From the NCBI GenBank assembly GCA_902774795.1, contig CACYKA010000003.1, forward strand, positions 1 through 64,000: a stretch of 64,000 nucleotides of DNA, in the 5' to 3' direction. A model generated the notes under the pieces. That model was not told the origin of the DNA. It made no database searches and worked only from the letters and a program-made list of their open reading frames with translations. Shown piece after piece: positions 43,636 through 51,288 of the stretch (positions are counted from its first letter, which is position 1; every line of letters starts with the position of its first letter). Origin of the DNA: an uncultured Prevotellaceae bacterium (GTDB taxonomy: Bacteria > Bacteroidota > Bacteroidia > Bacteroidales > Bacteroidaceae). The position numbers and the translations under genes are program-made.

Positions 43636-45856
43636 TAATAAGAAATATGAACAGCATAGTTTCAAGTCTTTTCTTGAACAATATCATGTGGTTATTCCCA
43701 TGGTGCAGAGAGATTATGCACAAGGACGTACCACAGATGATGTCAACCGTGTGAGAAACAGATTCCTTGATGCAATTAAGTCCTACCTCGTAAAATCAGA
43801 AGATGACAACGAAGTGATGAAAATGGATTTTATCTATGGAGAAAAGGAGCAGGTTTGGAGCACTACTATAGCGAATAAACTGGAGAAAATAATTGTGACT
43901 CCACTTGACGGCCAACAACGTTTGACGACTCTATATTTGCTTCATTGGTATGCTGCAAAGAAAGGTGGTATAGAAGAATGTTATTACTCGTTCCTTAACA
44001 ACTTCACCTATGACATCCGTCCTAGTTCACGAGACTTTTGCGCACATCTAATGCAATATGCCCCAGATTGGTCATTACCGTTACAAGAGCAGTTGATTGA
44101 TCAGAACTGGTTTATGGGCGAATGGCACAATGACCCCACCATTATCGGTATGCTTGTGATGCTGGATTCCATCAATGAGAAATTCAGCGACATAGCAAAG
44201 CTTTGGGCAATTTTAACTGGAGAAAAAGAACGTATCATCTTTTATTTCTTACCTTTGTCTGAGAATGGACTCTCTGATGAATTGTATATCAAGATGAACT
44301 CCAGAGGAAAGAAACTTACTGCCTTTGAACATTTTAAAGCAGAGTATGAAGACCTATATGAGAAAGACTCAGAAGAAGCAAGAACGGTGAATCACAAATT
44401 TGACGTAGAGTGGGCAGACACATTCTTCCCATATCGTAATCAAGATGACATTGTGGACAATGAGTTCATGAGATATTTCTTTTTTGTAAGCCATATTCTT
44501 TGCTACGAACAAGGCATTAAGAAATCAAACGATGAGTTTGAACTTATCAAACAGATATATAGCGAATCGTCTAACGCGGCCGCCAATCGTAAATTTCTTG
44601 AAGATGCTTTTGACTGTTGGCATAGAGTCATAACAGATTATAAATCAATAGACGCATTCTTCGAGAAATACCTTTCCGGATTTGCATATGAGAAAGGAAA
44701 GGTGGCAACATTTAAGAATGTTAGCGAATATCGCGAGACTCAGAACTTTTTTCATGCCTGCGTTAAACTCTATCAAGTTAATAACAACTTTTCATATAGT
44801 GATTTTCTGTTCCTATATGGAATAATAACCTACCTAATAAACAAGGACAAAATAAAAGAAGACGACTTTATTGACCGTCTACGTACATTAAGGAATCTTG
44901 TTTGGAATTCTAATTCTGGTGAGATTCGTGGTGATGCTGACTACATGAAAGACTTACTTTACGTAGTAAAGGACTTGATGATGACAGGTAAAATTAACAA
45001 AGAACTGACGCACAAGTTTAATGGCATTCAGACAGACGAGGAGATTGAGAAAAAAGAGAAAAAAATAGGATTTGATATAGAAACCCTTCATGGATTCGAA
45101 GATCATCCTTTGATTTACGGCTATGTTTCAGGATTAGGCTTTGCTCACTTGGACTTGGTGGATACTTTTCTTTCTTTGTTCAGCGCAACTCCTGATTTTG
45201 TTAAGATACACCGTGCAATGTTGGCTATTGGTGATTATACACAGAATGATTCCAGTCGTTATTATATGGGAAACCATAACAGAGCAACTTGGTCACAATT
45301 ATTACATAAAAGCAGAAATCGCTTTAACTTTGAAGAAAAGACAATGTCTGTTCTTCGCATCCTTCTTCAACGAATTAAGGAAGGGGAGGACTTGGATGCG
45401 ATTATCAATAAGTTCCTTGCAGAAAAGCAAGAAGCGCAGGATTACGATTGGAGATATTACTTTGTAAAATATCCTGATATGTTGCGTGGCGCTGACGGCG
45501 AACTAACATGGGATGAGTCAAATGACTACATTTGCACTACACTTAATAAGCATCAGTTTAACGGACAGCATTGGAATCCTTTCTTGAATGTTATATACCA
45601 GAATTTGTCTGAAAAGTTGTTGGACACAGATGGTAAAAAGATTATTGGCTTGGCAAACTACGGGGAGAATCTGAACATTCTAAAACCAATTTCGTCTTTA
45701 GCAGCAACAGGTACTGGCTTCATCTATTATCATCAAGATACTAACGAACTTTGGGATGTAGAACAAGAAAATTCTATTGACAAAGTAGATAGAGTTGCTT
45801 ACGCTATTGACAAAATAAGGAATTTAGTTCAAGAGAATATAAAAGCACAATCATAA
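43625..45856 (+). CDS. Second DUF262 protein, HNH-less partner
   Basis: This 743-residue protein carries its own DUF262 core: VIPMVQRDYAQGR at about 23-35, LDGQQRLTTLYLL (DGQQR at 95-99) and KMNSRGKKLTAFEHFKAE near 225. Its C-terminal half shows no HNH motif; it has DYDWRYYFVKYPDMLRG and a beta-rich end. The gene overlaps the first DUF262 gene by 11 bases (TATGGCAACTGA), indicating coupled translation and probably a complex. The division into nuclease-bearing and nuclease-lacking DUF262 subunits resembles two-gene restriction systems. Confidence 0.87.
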   Translation: MATDNKKYEQHSFKSFLEQYHVVIPMVQRDYAQGRTTDDVNRVRNRFLDAIKSYLVKSEDDNEVMKMDFIYGEKEQVWSTTIANKLEKIIVTPLDGQQRLTTLYLLHWYAAKKGGIEECYYSFLNNFTYDIRPSSRDFCAHLMQYAPDWSLPLQEQLIDQNWFMGEWHNDPTIIGMLVMLDSINEKFSDIAKLWAILTGEKERIIFYFLPLSENGLSDELYIKMNSRGKKLTAFEHFKAEYEDLYEKDSEEARTVNHKFDVEWADTFFPYRNQDDIVDNEFMRYFFFVSHILCYEQGIKKSNDEFELIKQIYSESSNAAANRKFLEDAFDCWHRVITDYKSIDAFFEKYLSGFAYEKGKVATFKNVSEYRETQNFFHACVKLYQVNNNFSYSDFLFLYGIITYLINKDKIKEDDFIDRLRTLRNLVWNSNSGEIRGDADYMKDLLYVVKDLMMTGKINKELTHKFNGIQTDEEIEKKEKKIGFDIETLHGFEDHPLIYGYVSGLGFAHLDLVDTFLSLFSATPDFVKIHRAMLAIGDYTQNDSSRYYMGNHNRATWSQLLHKSRNRFNFEEKTMSVLRILLQRIKEGEDLDAIINKFLAEKQEAQDYDWRYYFVKYPDMLRGADGELTWDESNDYICTTLNKHQFNGQHWNPFLNVIYQNLSEKLLDTDGKKIIGLANYGENLNILKPISSLAATGTGFIYYHQDTNELWDVEQENSIDKVDRVAYAIDKIRNLVQENIKAQS

Positions 45857-46138
45857 GTATATGAATTATATCATACAAGATATTGACAAAAGAGCCTTTA
45901 AGAAGTTGTCTTGTTAGATATTTCTTGCTTTCTTTTTTTTAGGTGATCCCAATATGATGCTCCTTTCTTGTATATTTACGGCGATAATAAGATGATATAT
46001 AATAGGCAGTATTATTGAAGTTTTCTTTGGCGTTCCTGTTAAATTGAGAGAGTGTGTAATAACATATCTTCCAAATGATTTCAAGACCGTCATTACGGAG
46101 TTTGAGAATAAAAATGCTTATCGCTAAAAATCCTCATA
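45857..46138 (+). other. Gap with possible decayed coding sequence
   Basis: No intact gene. A short frame at about 45861-45917 (MNYIIQDIDKRAFKKLSC) and another at about 45990-46127, ending ...VITYLPNDFKTVITEF, read like fragments of proteins but lack starts or continuity. They may be remnants of genes lost from the island. No terminator or strong promoter was seen. Confidence 0.35.
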
Positions 46139-46651
46139 ATGCTTACCTACATTTCCAACACTGACCACTACAAAGAAGTGCTTTCACGAGTTCAATCTGT
46201 GAAGCACATGCTTTGGATTGGGACAGCCGATATAAAAGACCTTTATGTGGAAGTTGGCAAAGAGAAGAAGCCTTTTCTTGCTCTCATTGCCCAACTCATC
46301 AGGCGTGGAGTGGAGGTAAGGCTCATTCATGCTAAGGAACCTGGCCCAAATTTTCGAGAGGACTTTGACAAGTACCCTGTGTTGTATGACCGTCTGGAAC
46401 GAGTGCTTTGTCCTCGCGTTCATTTCAAGATGCTTGTTTTCGATGGCAAAGAAGTTTATGTTGGCAGTGCAAACCTTACAGGTGCTGGCATTGGTATGAA
46501 GACTGACAATAAACGTAACTTTGAAGCTGGCATCCTGACAGATGAGCCTGAAATAGTCGAACAGGCCATGAACCAGTTCGATGAAGTGTGGATGGGAAAA
46601 TATTGTAAGACCTGTAAGCGTAGAGACTATTGTTCTGACCCAATCGCATAA
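46139..46651 (+). CDS. Phospholipase D-like nuclease, single HKD motif
   Basis: This 170-residue protein has one HKD motif: H95, K97, D102 (RVHFKMLVFDG), followed by GSANLTGAGIGMK at 109-121 and RNFEAG. Single-HKD proteins work as dimers, commonly as nucleases (BfiI, Nuc families). The C-terminus is cysteine-rich (KTCKRRDYCSDP), perhaps a zinc site. It sits downstream of the DUF262 pair on the same strand and is followed by a terminator, so it may be part of the same defence island. Confidence 0.82.
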   Translation: MLTYISNTDHYKEVLSRVQSVKHMLWIGTADIKDLYVEVGKEKKPFLALIAQLIRRGVEVRLIHAKEPGPNFREDFDKYPVLYDRLERVLCPRVHFKMLVFDGKEVYVGSANLTGAGIGMKTDNKRNFEAGILTDEPEIVEQAMNQFDEVWMGKYCKTCKRRDYCSDPIA

Positions 46652-46677
46652 TTATTGTAAATAAAAGCATTTTTCTC

Positions 46678-46712
46678 AGACCTCTGCCACCTGTTGGCGG
46701 AGGTCTTTGTTT
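46678..46712 (+). terminator. Terminator after the PLD-like gene
   Basis: AGACCTCTGCCA (46678-46689) pairs with TGGCGGAGGTCT (46695-46706, one G-U) and is followed by a T-rich run. Confidence 0.85.
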
Positions 46713-46717
46713 TAGAT

Positions 46718-46803
46718 AGCCGCGTAGCCGCGTAGGCGCGTAATTTTGATTTTTGATTTTTGAAACAGGCGTACCATGCGTACCACGCGTACCATGCGTA
46801 CCA
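46718..46803. repeat. Short repeated-word element (GCGTACCAT and GCCGCGTA)
   Basis: Three 8-bp words (GCCGCGTA, GCCGCGTA, GGCGCGTA), an AT-rich spacer with TTTTTGA repeated three times, then four 9-bp words of the form GCGTACCAT. The word CATGCGTAC differs by one base from the CATGCATAC word of the element at 37.3 kb. Confidence 0.75.
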
Positions 46804-46829
46804 TTTGGTTTTGAGCATTTGCAACAAAA

Positions 46830-47150
46830 TCAGTAAGTCCTGCAAATCCACATTTCAAGGAATTTATCCGAAATGCTGTAAACTTTTGTGCGTTCTACAC
46901 TTTGGTGGGTCAAGAGTTGTTTGTCCAGTAGAGCGCTGATGGCATACTGGACTGAACTGGGAGATTTGAGCGCATGTTTTTTTACATAGGCAACAGAGGT
47001 GACCCCGCTGGCCTTTCCTTCTTTGGCAATGGAAACCAGTGTTTCTTTTTGCTGATAAACCTGCCTTAAACAAGAAAGACGTTGTCGCCATCCAGAGTAA
47101 TAAGCGGATATTACCTGAAACTCATTCTGTTTGCAGACGAGCAATAAAAG
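46830..47150 (-). pseudogene. C-terminal fragment of an AAA-type ATPase
   Basis: A minus-strand frame of 106 codons, with no ATG and a stop just upstream, resembles the winged-helix end of Bacteroidetes archaeal-type ATPases (VTSVAYVKKHALKSPSSVQ..., YAISALLDKQLLT, VYSISDKFLEMW). Full-length members have about 350-400 residues with a Walker motif; here everything N-terminal is gone and the HigA gene lies directly upstream. It is a deletion remnant, not a functional gene. Confidence 0.65.
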
Positions 47151-47159
47151 TTAGGATTG

Positions 47160-47525
47160 TTACACTCCCAAAACTATAGCTGGGTCAATATTCAGTTTGC
47201 GACTGATTTCTCTTCCTGTTTTTAGGGAAGGTTCACCCTTGCCAGTTATAATTTCACTTATACGTGCCGTACTCAGGCCAAGCATCTCTGCTAGTTTAGT
47301 CTGGGTAAGTCCCATTTCGTACATGCGAAGTTTCAGGGTCTCAACAAGTGTTGGCGCAGCTATAGGATAAAACTCTTCCTCGTAGTCGGCTACAAGATCA
47401 GAAAGGAGGTCGAGTTCCAAAAAATCCTTGTCGTCTGTAGGGGTGTTATTATTGACGACCTTCAACAGCTCGTTGATGCGATCACAAGCTGCCTTGTACT
47501 GTTTCTCTGTCTTAATCTGTACCAT
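47160..47525 (-). CDS. higA: HigA-like antitoxin (XRE family)
   Basis: This 121-residue protein has an extended N-terminus (1-60) and a helix-turn-helix at about 65-120: LRMYEMGLTQTKLAEMLGLS, TARISEIITGKGEPS. HigA antitoxins neutralise HigB and repress the shared promoter. It lies two bases after the higB stop, in the reversed toxin-first order typical of higBA. Confidence 0.87.
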   Translation of the reverse strand: MVQIKTEKQYKAACDRINELLKVVNNNTPTDDKDFLELDLLSDLVADYEEEFYPIAAPTLVETLKLRMYEMGLTQTKLAEMLGLSTARISEIITGKGEPSLKTGREISRKLNIDPAIVLGV

Positions 47526-47527
47526 AA

Positions 47528-47824
47528 CTATATGTTTTTAATATCCTTAATTCTATTATATTCTTCGTGGGTGCCCACAAATCGCATATAAACTTTCTTG
47601 TTGATGAACAACACGATTGCTACTATTCTATAGTTATTACCTTTGATGTCGAACACATAGCGGTCATTACCCACATAATCAACGGTGTTGAACGTTTTCT
47701 TTATGTCTGCCAGGCACGTCCATTCCGCTTTGCTTGTCCGTTTATACCAATCACGTAGAGGCACGTCAGCATCAGCGTGTTTGGCAATAAACTCCCTAAT
47801 CATAGAAAAAGAAATTACTCTCAT
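47528..47824 (-). CDS. higB: HigB-type mRNA interferase toxin
   Basis: This 98-residue toxin starts at the ATG at 47824 (MRVISFSMIREFIAKHADAD), matching the HigB family start; an upstream ATG would place the promoter inside the gene. Conserved features are PLRDWYKRTSKAEW, VGNDRYVFDIKGNNYRIVA and KKVYMRFVGTHEEY. HigB toxins cleave mRNA at the ribosome. The gene is coupled to higA downstream. Confidence 0.88.
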   Translation of the reverse strand: MRVISFSMIREFIAKHADADVPLRDWYKRTSKAEWTCLADIKKTFNTVDYVGNDRYVFDIKGNNYRIVAIVLFINKKVYMRFVGTHEEYNRIKDIKNI

Positions 47825-47840
47825 ATTCCTAAATTTGGTG

Positions 47841-47872
47841 CAAAGATAGTACATTTATTCGGTTTGACCAAA
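47841..47872 (-). promoter_or_regulatory. Promoter of higBA
   Basis: On the minus strand TTTG (47869-47872) and TATCTTTG (47841-47848) are 20 bases apart, ending 16 bases before the higB ATG. The site is a likely HigA operator. Confidence 0.65.
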
Positions 47873-47985
47873 TATTTTTCGGAAAATATTATATTTTTGA
47901 ATACTTACGTATAAAAACAACGCTAAAACGATAATTTATCGAAAATAATTATTGTTGTGAAGAATGACTTTACATAAAAAAAGTG

Positions 47986-47993
47986 TAATTTTG
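47986..47993 (+). promoter_or_regulatory. -7 element for the transporter gene
   Basis: TAATTTTG. It argues for the ATG at 48021 as the start, because the frame upstream of 48003 overlaps this element. Confidence 0.55.
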
Positions 47994-48020
47994 CAGCCGG
48001 ATATGGAGTATTCGAGAAGT

Positions 48021-48995
48021 ATGGACAAGAACAACAAGATAATCATTCAGCAGCTGACAGGGCTTTGTGCCCTGATGCACCTGTTGGTGGATGGAATATG
48101 TATCTGTTGCCTGTACCTGATGGCTTCTCAGTTCTCTGCGGCACATATCGTTGGGATATTCATCACTTACAATGTCTTGGCTTTCATGTCTCAGCCTTTT
48201 ACTGGAATGTGGGCAGACAGGCTGGAACGAAAGCATTGGATGCTGCTGGCTTCGGTTCTGCTGCTGACATTGGCGGTATTGGCGACATCTGTTGTGATGT
48301 CTATGGAATGGCAGACTTTCGGAATGCCTGTCGTTGCTGTCTTGCTTGGAGCCGGCAACTCACTTTTCCACGTGTGGGGCGGCAAGCAGATTGCAGTCAG
48401 TACTAGAAATGACATCCGTGCCTTGGGTGCATTCGTTGCGACAGGTGCGTTCGGCTTGGCACTTGGGGCGGTATTCTGCTCATGGCCTTTGCTTTACCTC
48501 TTTCTACTTTCCCTGTGTCTTCTGGCGATAGCAAGGCTGCACATAGGTGATTCTGCATTGTCAGCGGACTCCTCAGAGGTCGTCAAAAGCAGGTTTGGTG
48601 CAACGTTTGTGCTGGTGTCTGTCATAGCGTTAATGGTGGCTGTTATGATGCGCTCTTTTGTTAGCGAGAGCTTTTCAGGAGGACTGCCAAAGAACTCTGA
48701 AATGGTTCTGCTTATAGGGCTGGTGTCTATGCTGGGCAAGATGGCTGGAGGATGGATTGCCCATTGGGCTGGTATCGTCAGGATGATTGTTATGATTCTG
48801 ATTGTGCTGGTAGCCTGTTTCCTCTTCAGAAATCAGGGTATGGTGGCCTTATTCTTGGGTATGTTTGCAGTAAACTGTACGATGCCTGTTACGCTGTATC
48901 TTGCTAATGTCGTACTTCCAGGCAGGGAAGGACTGGCTTTCGGCCTTCTCGCTGCGGCACTTATTCCTGGATATTTATTTGCCTTTGTACTATGA
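48021..48995 (+). CDS. MFS-type transporter
   Basis: This protein (324 residues from MDKNNK) has about ten hydrophobic helices and a typical MFS loop between helices 2 and 3 (FTGMWADRLERKHWML). The first half resembles fosmidomycin-resistance-type exporters (CALMHLLVDGICICCLYLMA; ALLGAGNSLFHVWGGKQ-like phrase). It is shorter than canonical 12-helix MFS proteins. Substrate is unknown. Starts at 48003 or 48021 are both possible. It overlaps the next small membrane protein by four bases. Confidence 0.75.
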   Translation: MDKNNKIIIQQLTGLCALMHLLVDGICICCLYLMASQFSAAHIVGIFITYNVLAFMSQPFTGMWADRLERKHWMLLASVLLLTLAVLATSVVMSMEWQTFGMPVVAVLLGAGNSLFHVWGGKQIAVSTRNDIRALGAFVATGAFGLALGAVFCSWPLLYLFLLSLCLLAIARLHIGDSALSADSSEVVKSRFGATFVLVSVIALMVAVMMRSFVSESFSGGLPKNSEMVLLIGLVSMLGKMAGGWIAHWAGIVRMIVMILIVLVACFLFRNQGMVALFLGMFAVNCTMPVTLYLANVVLPGREGLAFGLLAAALIPGYLFAFVL

Positions 48996-49327
48996 CGATT
49001 ATTCCGATATTGATACTTGCACTTATTCCAACGATTCTGATAGAATTGGCTGTGTTGCTGCTTCTGCGCGAACGCAGGAAGCGAGTGCTTGCATCATCGG
49101 TTGTAGTCAATGTGCTTACAAATGTTCCGCTTAACCTCTATATTTATTATGTCAGCAACAGTCTTCTGGCCCTCTTAGTAGGAGAGGTGATAGTTGTTCT
49201 TGTTGAGGCACTGTGGTACTATGTTTTTATCAAAGACCTGTCGCGATCCTTTATATACAGCATCCTGTGTAATGCCATAAGTTTCCTGACAGGACTGCTT
49301 GTGCAGATTTTTTACTTATTCTTCTAA
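48992..49327 (+). CDS. Small four-helix membrane protein
   Basis: This 111-residue protein is almost entirely hydrophobic with three to four predicted helices (IIPILILALIPTILIELAVL; NLYIYYVSNSLLALLVGEVI; FIYSILCNAISFLTGLLVQI). The start overlaps the MFS stop (ATGA), so the two probably function together. I do not recognise the family. Confidence 0.65.
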   Translation: MTIIPILILALIPTILIELAVLLLLRERRKRVLASSVVVNVLTNVPLNLYIYYVSNSLLALLVGEVIVVLVEALWYYVFIKDLSRSFIYSILCNAISFLTGLLVQIFYLFF

Positions 49328-49363
49328 AATATATAGATTATAAACCTTATAAATTAAAATGTT

Positions 49364-49681
49364 ATGATGCAGTTTTTGGACATTGTTATTGGTGATCGCA
49401 TTCCTAAATCGAGGATTACGCGTCAGATTGTCGATTCAATCAAGGTTCAACCCAAACCAACAGTTCCTGATACGACAGCAGTTCCTCAGGATACTTCTCA
49501 TGTGATTTCAAGTGCTGATATTTCAGGCAATATGCAGCAGATGGCTGATATAACACCAGATCCCACTGGCCTCGGAGAAGTGCTTGGAACCAACATGATG
49601 CTGGCATTTGCTGTGGTGCTTGTAGCACTTTGCATATGCAGCTATTTCGTTATAAAGTATAGGAAAAGTCATTCTCAATAA
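49364..49681 (+). CDS. Small protein with C-terminal membrane anchor
   Basis: This 105-residue protein has a soluble, Pro/Thr/Asp-rich N-terminal part (about 1-75) and one membrane helix at about 78-98 (MMLAFAVVLVALCICSYFVI) followed by a short basic tail. It lies 36 bases after the small membrane protein and may be in the same transcript. Function is unknown. The structured noncoding region begins about 20 bases after its stop. Confidence 0.55.
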   Translation: MMQFLDIVIGDRIPKSRITRQIVDSIKVQPKPTVPDTTAVPQDTSHVISSADISGNMQQMADITPDPTGLGEVLGTNMMLAFAVVLVALCICSYFVIKYRKSHSQ

Positions 49682-49699
49682 ACTGCAGATTGATTTTTT

Positions 49700-50112
49700 A
49701 ACAAAAACAATAAAAACCCCTTCTGATGCCTTGAAACTCTTTTAGAGTCTTTGTGTTAAGCGCTATGCCGGTGTCTGTAAAAACAAGCTTTTAAGCCACA
49801 GTCATACCACTTACCACAACCACCAAGGTGGTCAAGTCCTCAGAAGGAAAAACCCCGATTTCTTTCGAAATCTGAAAAACCAGTTATACTATTTTACACC
49901 ATTATTATTATGAGTTATCCGTCTGACGGAAAAATTTGTTTTTTAGCGAAGCGGGGTTTTTCCTGGCAAGGGCATAAACCTGACGAAGGAAGGTGCAGGA
50001 ATTCGAGGGATATGGGCTTAAAAGCTCGCTTTTAGAGAGCATATAACTTGAATTGCTGCGACAGTCTTGTAAAAGACTTTATGCCATTGACAGGGGTTTT
50101 CTAGGTTTTTGT
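49700..50112. ncRNA. Candidate large structured RNA
   Basis: About 410 noncoding bases fold by eye into a closed multi-branch structure. Closing helix: 49701-49708 with 50105-50112 and 49713-49720 with 50093-50100, separated by a symmetric 4x4 internal loop. Branch 1: TTCTGA (49721-49726) with TCAGAA, and CTTGA (49730-49734) with TCAAG (49832-49836). Branch 2: a perfect 13-bp helix 49845-49857 with 49952-49964, containing a hairpin GATTTC/GAAATC. Branch 3: GGCATAAA (49971-49978) with TTTATGCC (50078-50085), then a 13-position helix 49995-50007 with 50047-50059 (one mismatch, one wobble), then ATATG/CATAT. Not recognisable as RNase P, tmRNA or a group II intron. Orientation undecided. Confidence 0.6.
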
Positions 50113-50140
50113 TTAAATTTGAATACAGAAATATTCAGGC

Positions 50141-50710
50141 ATGGACATACAGGTGACATACAGGTGGACTAGCAGGCTGTCGATGCGGATAGTGAAGAAT
50201 GGCGACGTTCATGTGTCGGCACCGATAGGTCTGTCGAAGAGTAAGGTGGAGGACTTCATCGCGCAGCATAGCGACTGGATAGAGAAGGCCCGAAAGCGTA
50301 CTGCAGAAAAACAACAGCAGAGGGCGAACTTCTATAACCAGCTGCCACTGGCCACTCGCGAGCAAGCCTGCGAAGCCCTTGCGAGGCTGAAGGCAATGGT
50401 GGAGCCTATGGTGGAAAAGCACTCTCAGATAATGGGCGTGCGCCCTACACGGCTTTATTATAAGGCTACTATATCGAGGTGGGGACAGTGTAACATAAAG
50501 GATGGCTCTATATGCTTCTCCCTGTACCTGTTGCTGTTGCCAGAATGGTGCGTGGAGCATGTGGTGGTTCATGAATTGTGTCACCTGCTGGAACCCAGCC
50601 ACAACGCCCGTTTTCACAAGCTGATGGATTGCTACTACCCACGATGGAGAGAGGCACGGGCTGAAGCGAGGAGGCGCCTTTCGATATGTCGAAATAACGA
50701 CATCTCGTAA
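50141..50710 (+). CDS. YgjP-like metallopeptidase
   Basis: This 189-residue protein has the YgjP/DUF45 zinc site HELCHLLEPSHNARFH (H144, E145, H148, with the third ligand H159) and the upstream family phrase YYKATISRWGQCNIKDGSI. It belongs to the M48-related zincin clan; cytoplasmic, with unknown substrate. The C-terminal codons form part of a stable hairpin that may terminate the gene. Length is normal for the family, perhaps slightly short. Confidence 0.85.
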   Translation: MDIQVTYRWTSRLSMRIVKNGDVHVSAPIGLSKSKVEDFIAQHSDWIEKARKRTAEKQQQRANFYNQLPLATREQACEALARLKAMVEPMVEKHSQIMGVRPTRLYYKATISRWGQCNIKDGSICFSLYLLLLPEWCVEHVVVHELCHLLEPSHNARFHKLMDCYYPRWREARAEARRRLSICRNNDIS

Positions 50711-50730
50711 TATCGAAAAAAATAGGCGCC
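50673..50730 (+). terminator. Hairpin at the end of the metallopeptidase gene
   Basis: GGCGCC (50673-50678) pairs with GGCGCC (50725-50730), TTTCGATAT (50679-50687) with ATATCGAAA (50709-50717) and GTCG with CGAC inside. It overlaps the last codons. A related hairpin with TCGATATGTCGA and GGCC arms lies after ilvC (60666-60722). Confidence 0.6.
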
Positions 50731-50774
50731 CCCAAAATTATCAATTGTCAATTTTCAATTATCAATTAATAAAA

Positions 50775-51080
50775 ATGGTTAAGCATGTTATTTTATGGAC
50801 TCTGAATCCAGAGTTGTCTGAAGAAGAGAAGAGTGCCGTTAAGGCTGGTATTAAGGAAGGTCTTGAGGGTCTTGTTGGTAAGGTGCCTGGGCTTATTGAT
50901 GTCAAGGTGCATATTGACGGCCGTCTGGCTTCGTCGAATGCTGACGTGATGCTCGACAGCACGCTGGAGAGCGAGGAGGCCCTGAAAGGCTATGCCGTTC
51001 ATCCTGAGCACGTTGCAGTAGCTGATGGCAAGGTGAGACCATACACCATACAGCGCAGTTGTCTGGACTTTGTTTTCTAA
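50775..51080 (+). CDS. Dabb (stress-responsive alpha-beta barrel) protein
   Basis: This 101-residue protein starts at MVKHVILWTL and has the Dabb family layout: KHVILW, a helix with EEKSAVKAGIKEGLEGL, a GLIDVKVHIDG segment, and a late DSTLESEEALKGYAVHPEHV. Members are small dimeric proteins with varied or unknown roles. The ATG at 50775 follows a run of TCAATT repeats; an in-frame ATG 30 bases upstream lies within the repeat and is less likely. Confidence 0.85.
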   Translation: MVKHVILWTLNPELSEEEKSAVKAGIKEGLEGLVGKVPGLIDVKVHIDGRLASSNADVMLDSTLESEEALKGYAVHPEHVAVADGKVRPYTIQRSCLDFVF

Positions 51081-51153
51081 CTTTACATTCTGGTTTTTGA
51101 CTCTTTGCTATAGACCTATTAACGTTAAATAGGTTAAAATATAGCGCATATAT

Positions 51154-51184
51154 TTTGTGGATTGCAAAATTTTTAGTAACTTTG
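51154..51184 (+). promoter_or_regulatory. Promoter of secA
   Basis: TTTG (51154-51157) and TAACTTTG (51177-51184) are 19 bases apart. The leader is about 100 bases and includes an AAGAGTTAAGAGTGAAGAG-type repeat at 51227-51263. Confidence 0.7.
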
Positions 51185-51226
51185 CAACCCAAAATCGTAT
51201 ATGTGCGCGCACGTTGCGTAAATTTA

Positions 51227-51263
51227 AGAGTTAAGAGTGAAGAGTGAAGAGTTAAAAATTAAG
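51227..51263 (+). repeat. AGAGTTA/AGAGTGA repeat in the secA leader
   Basis: Five degenerate 7-bp units ending in a TTAAAA-rich stretch just before the secA start. It is another gene-boundary simple repeat of the kind seen at 9402 and 17692. Confidence 0.65.
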
Positions 51264-51288
51264 AATTAAAATAGCAAAACAAATATAG

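Noticed and set aside
49700..50112. RNase P RNA, tmRNA or group II intron
   Set aside because: The conserved core sequences of these RNAs are absent on both strands.
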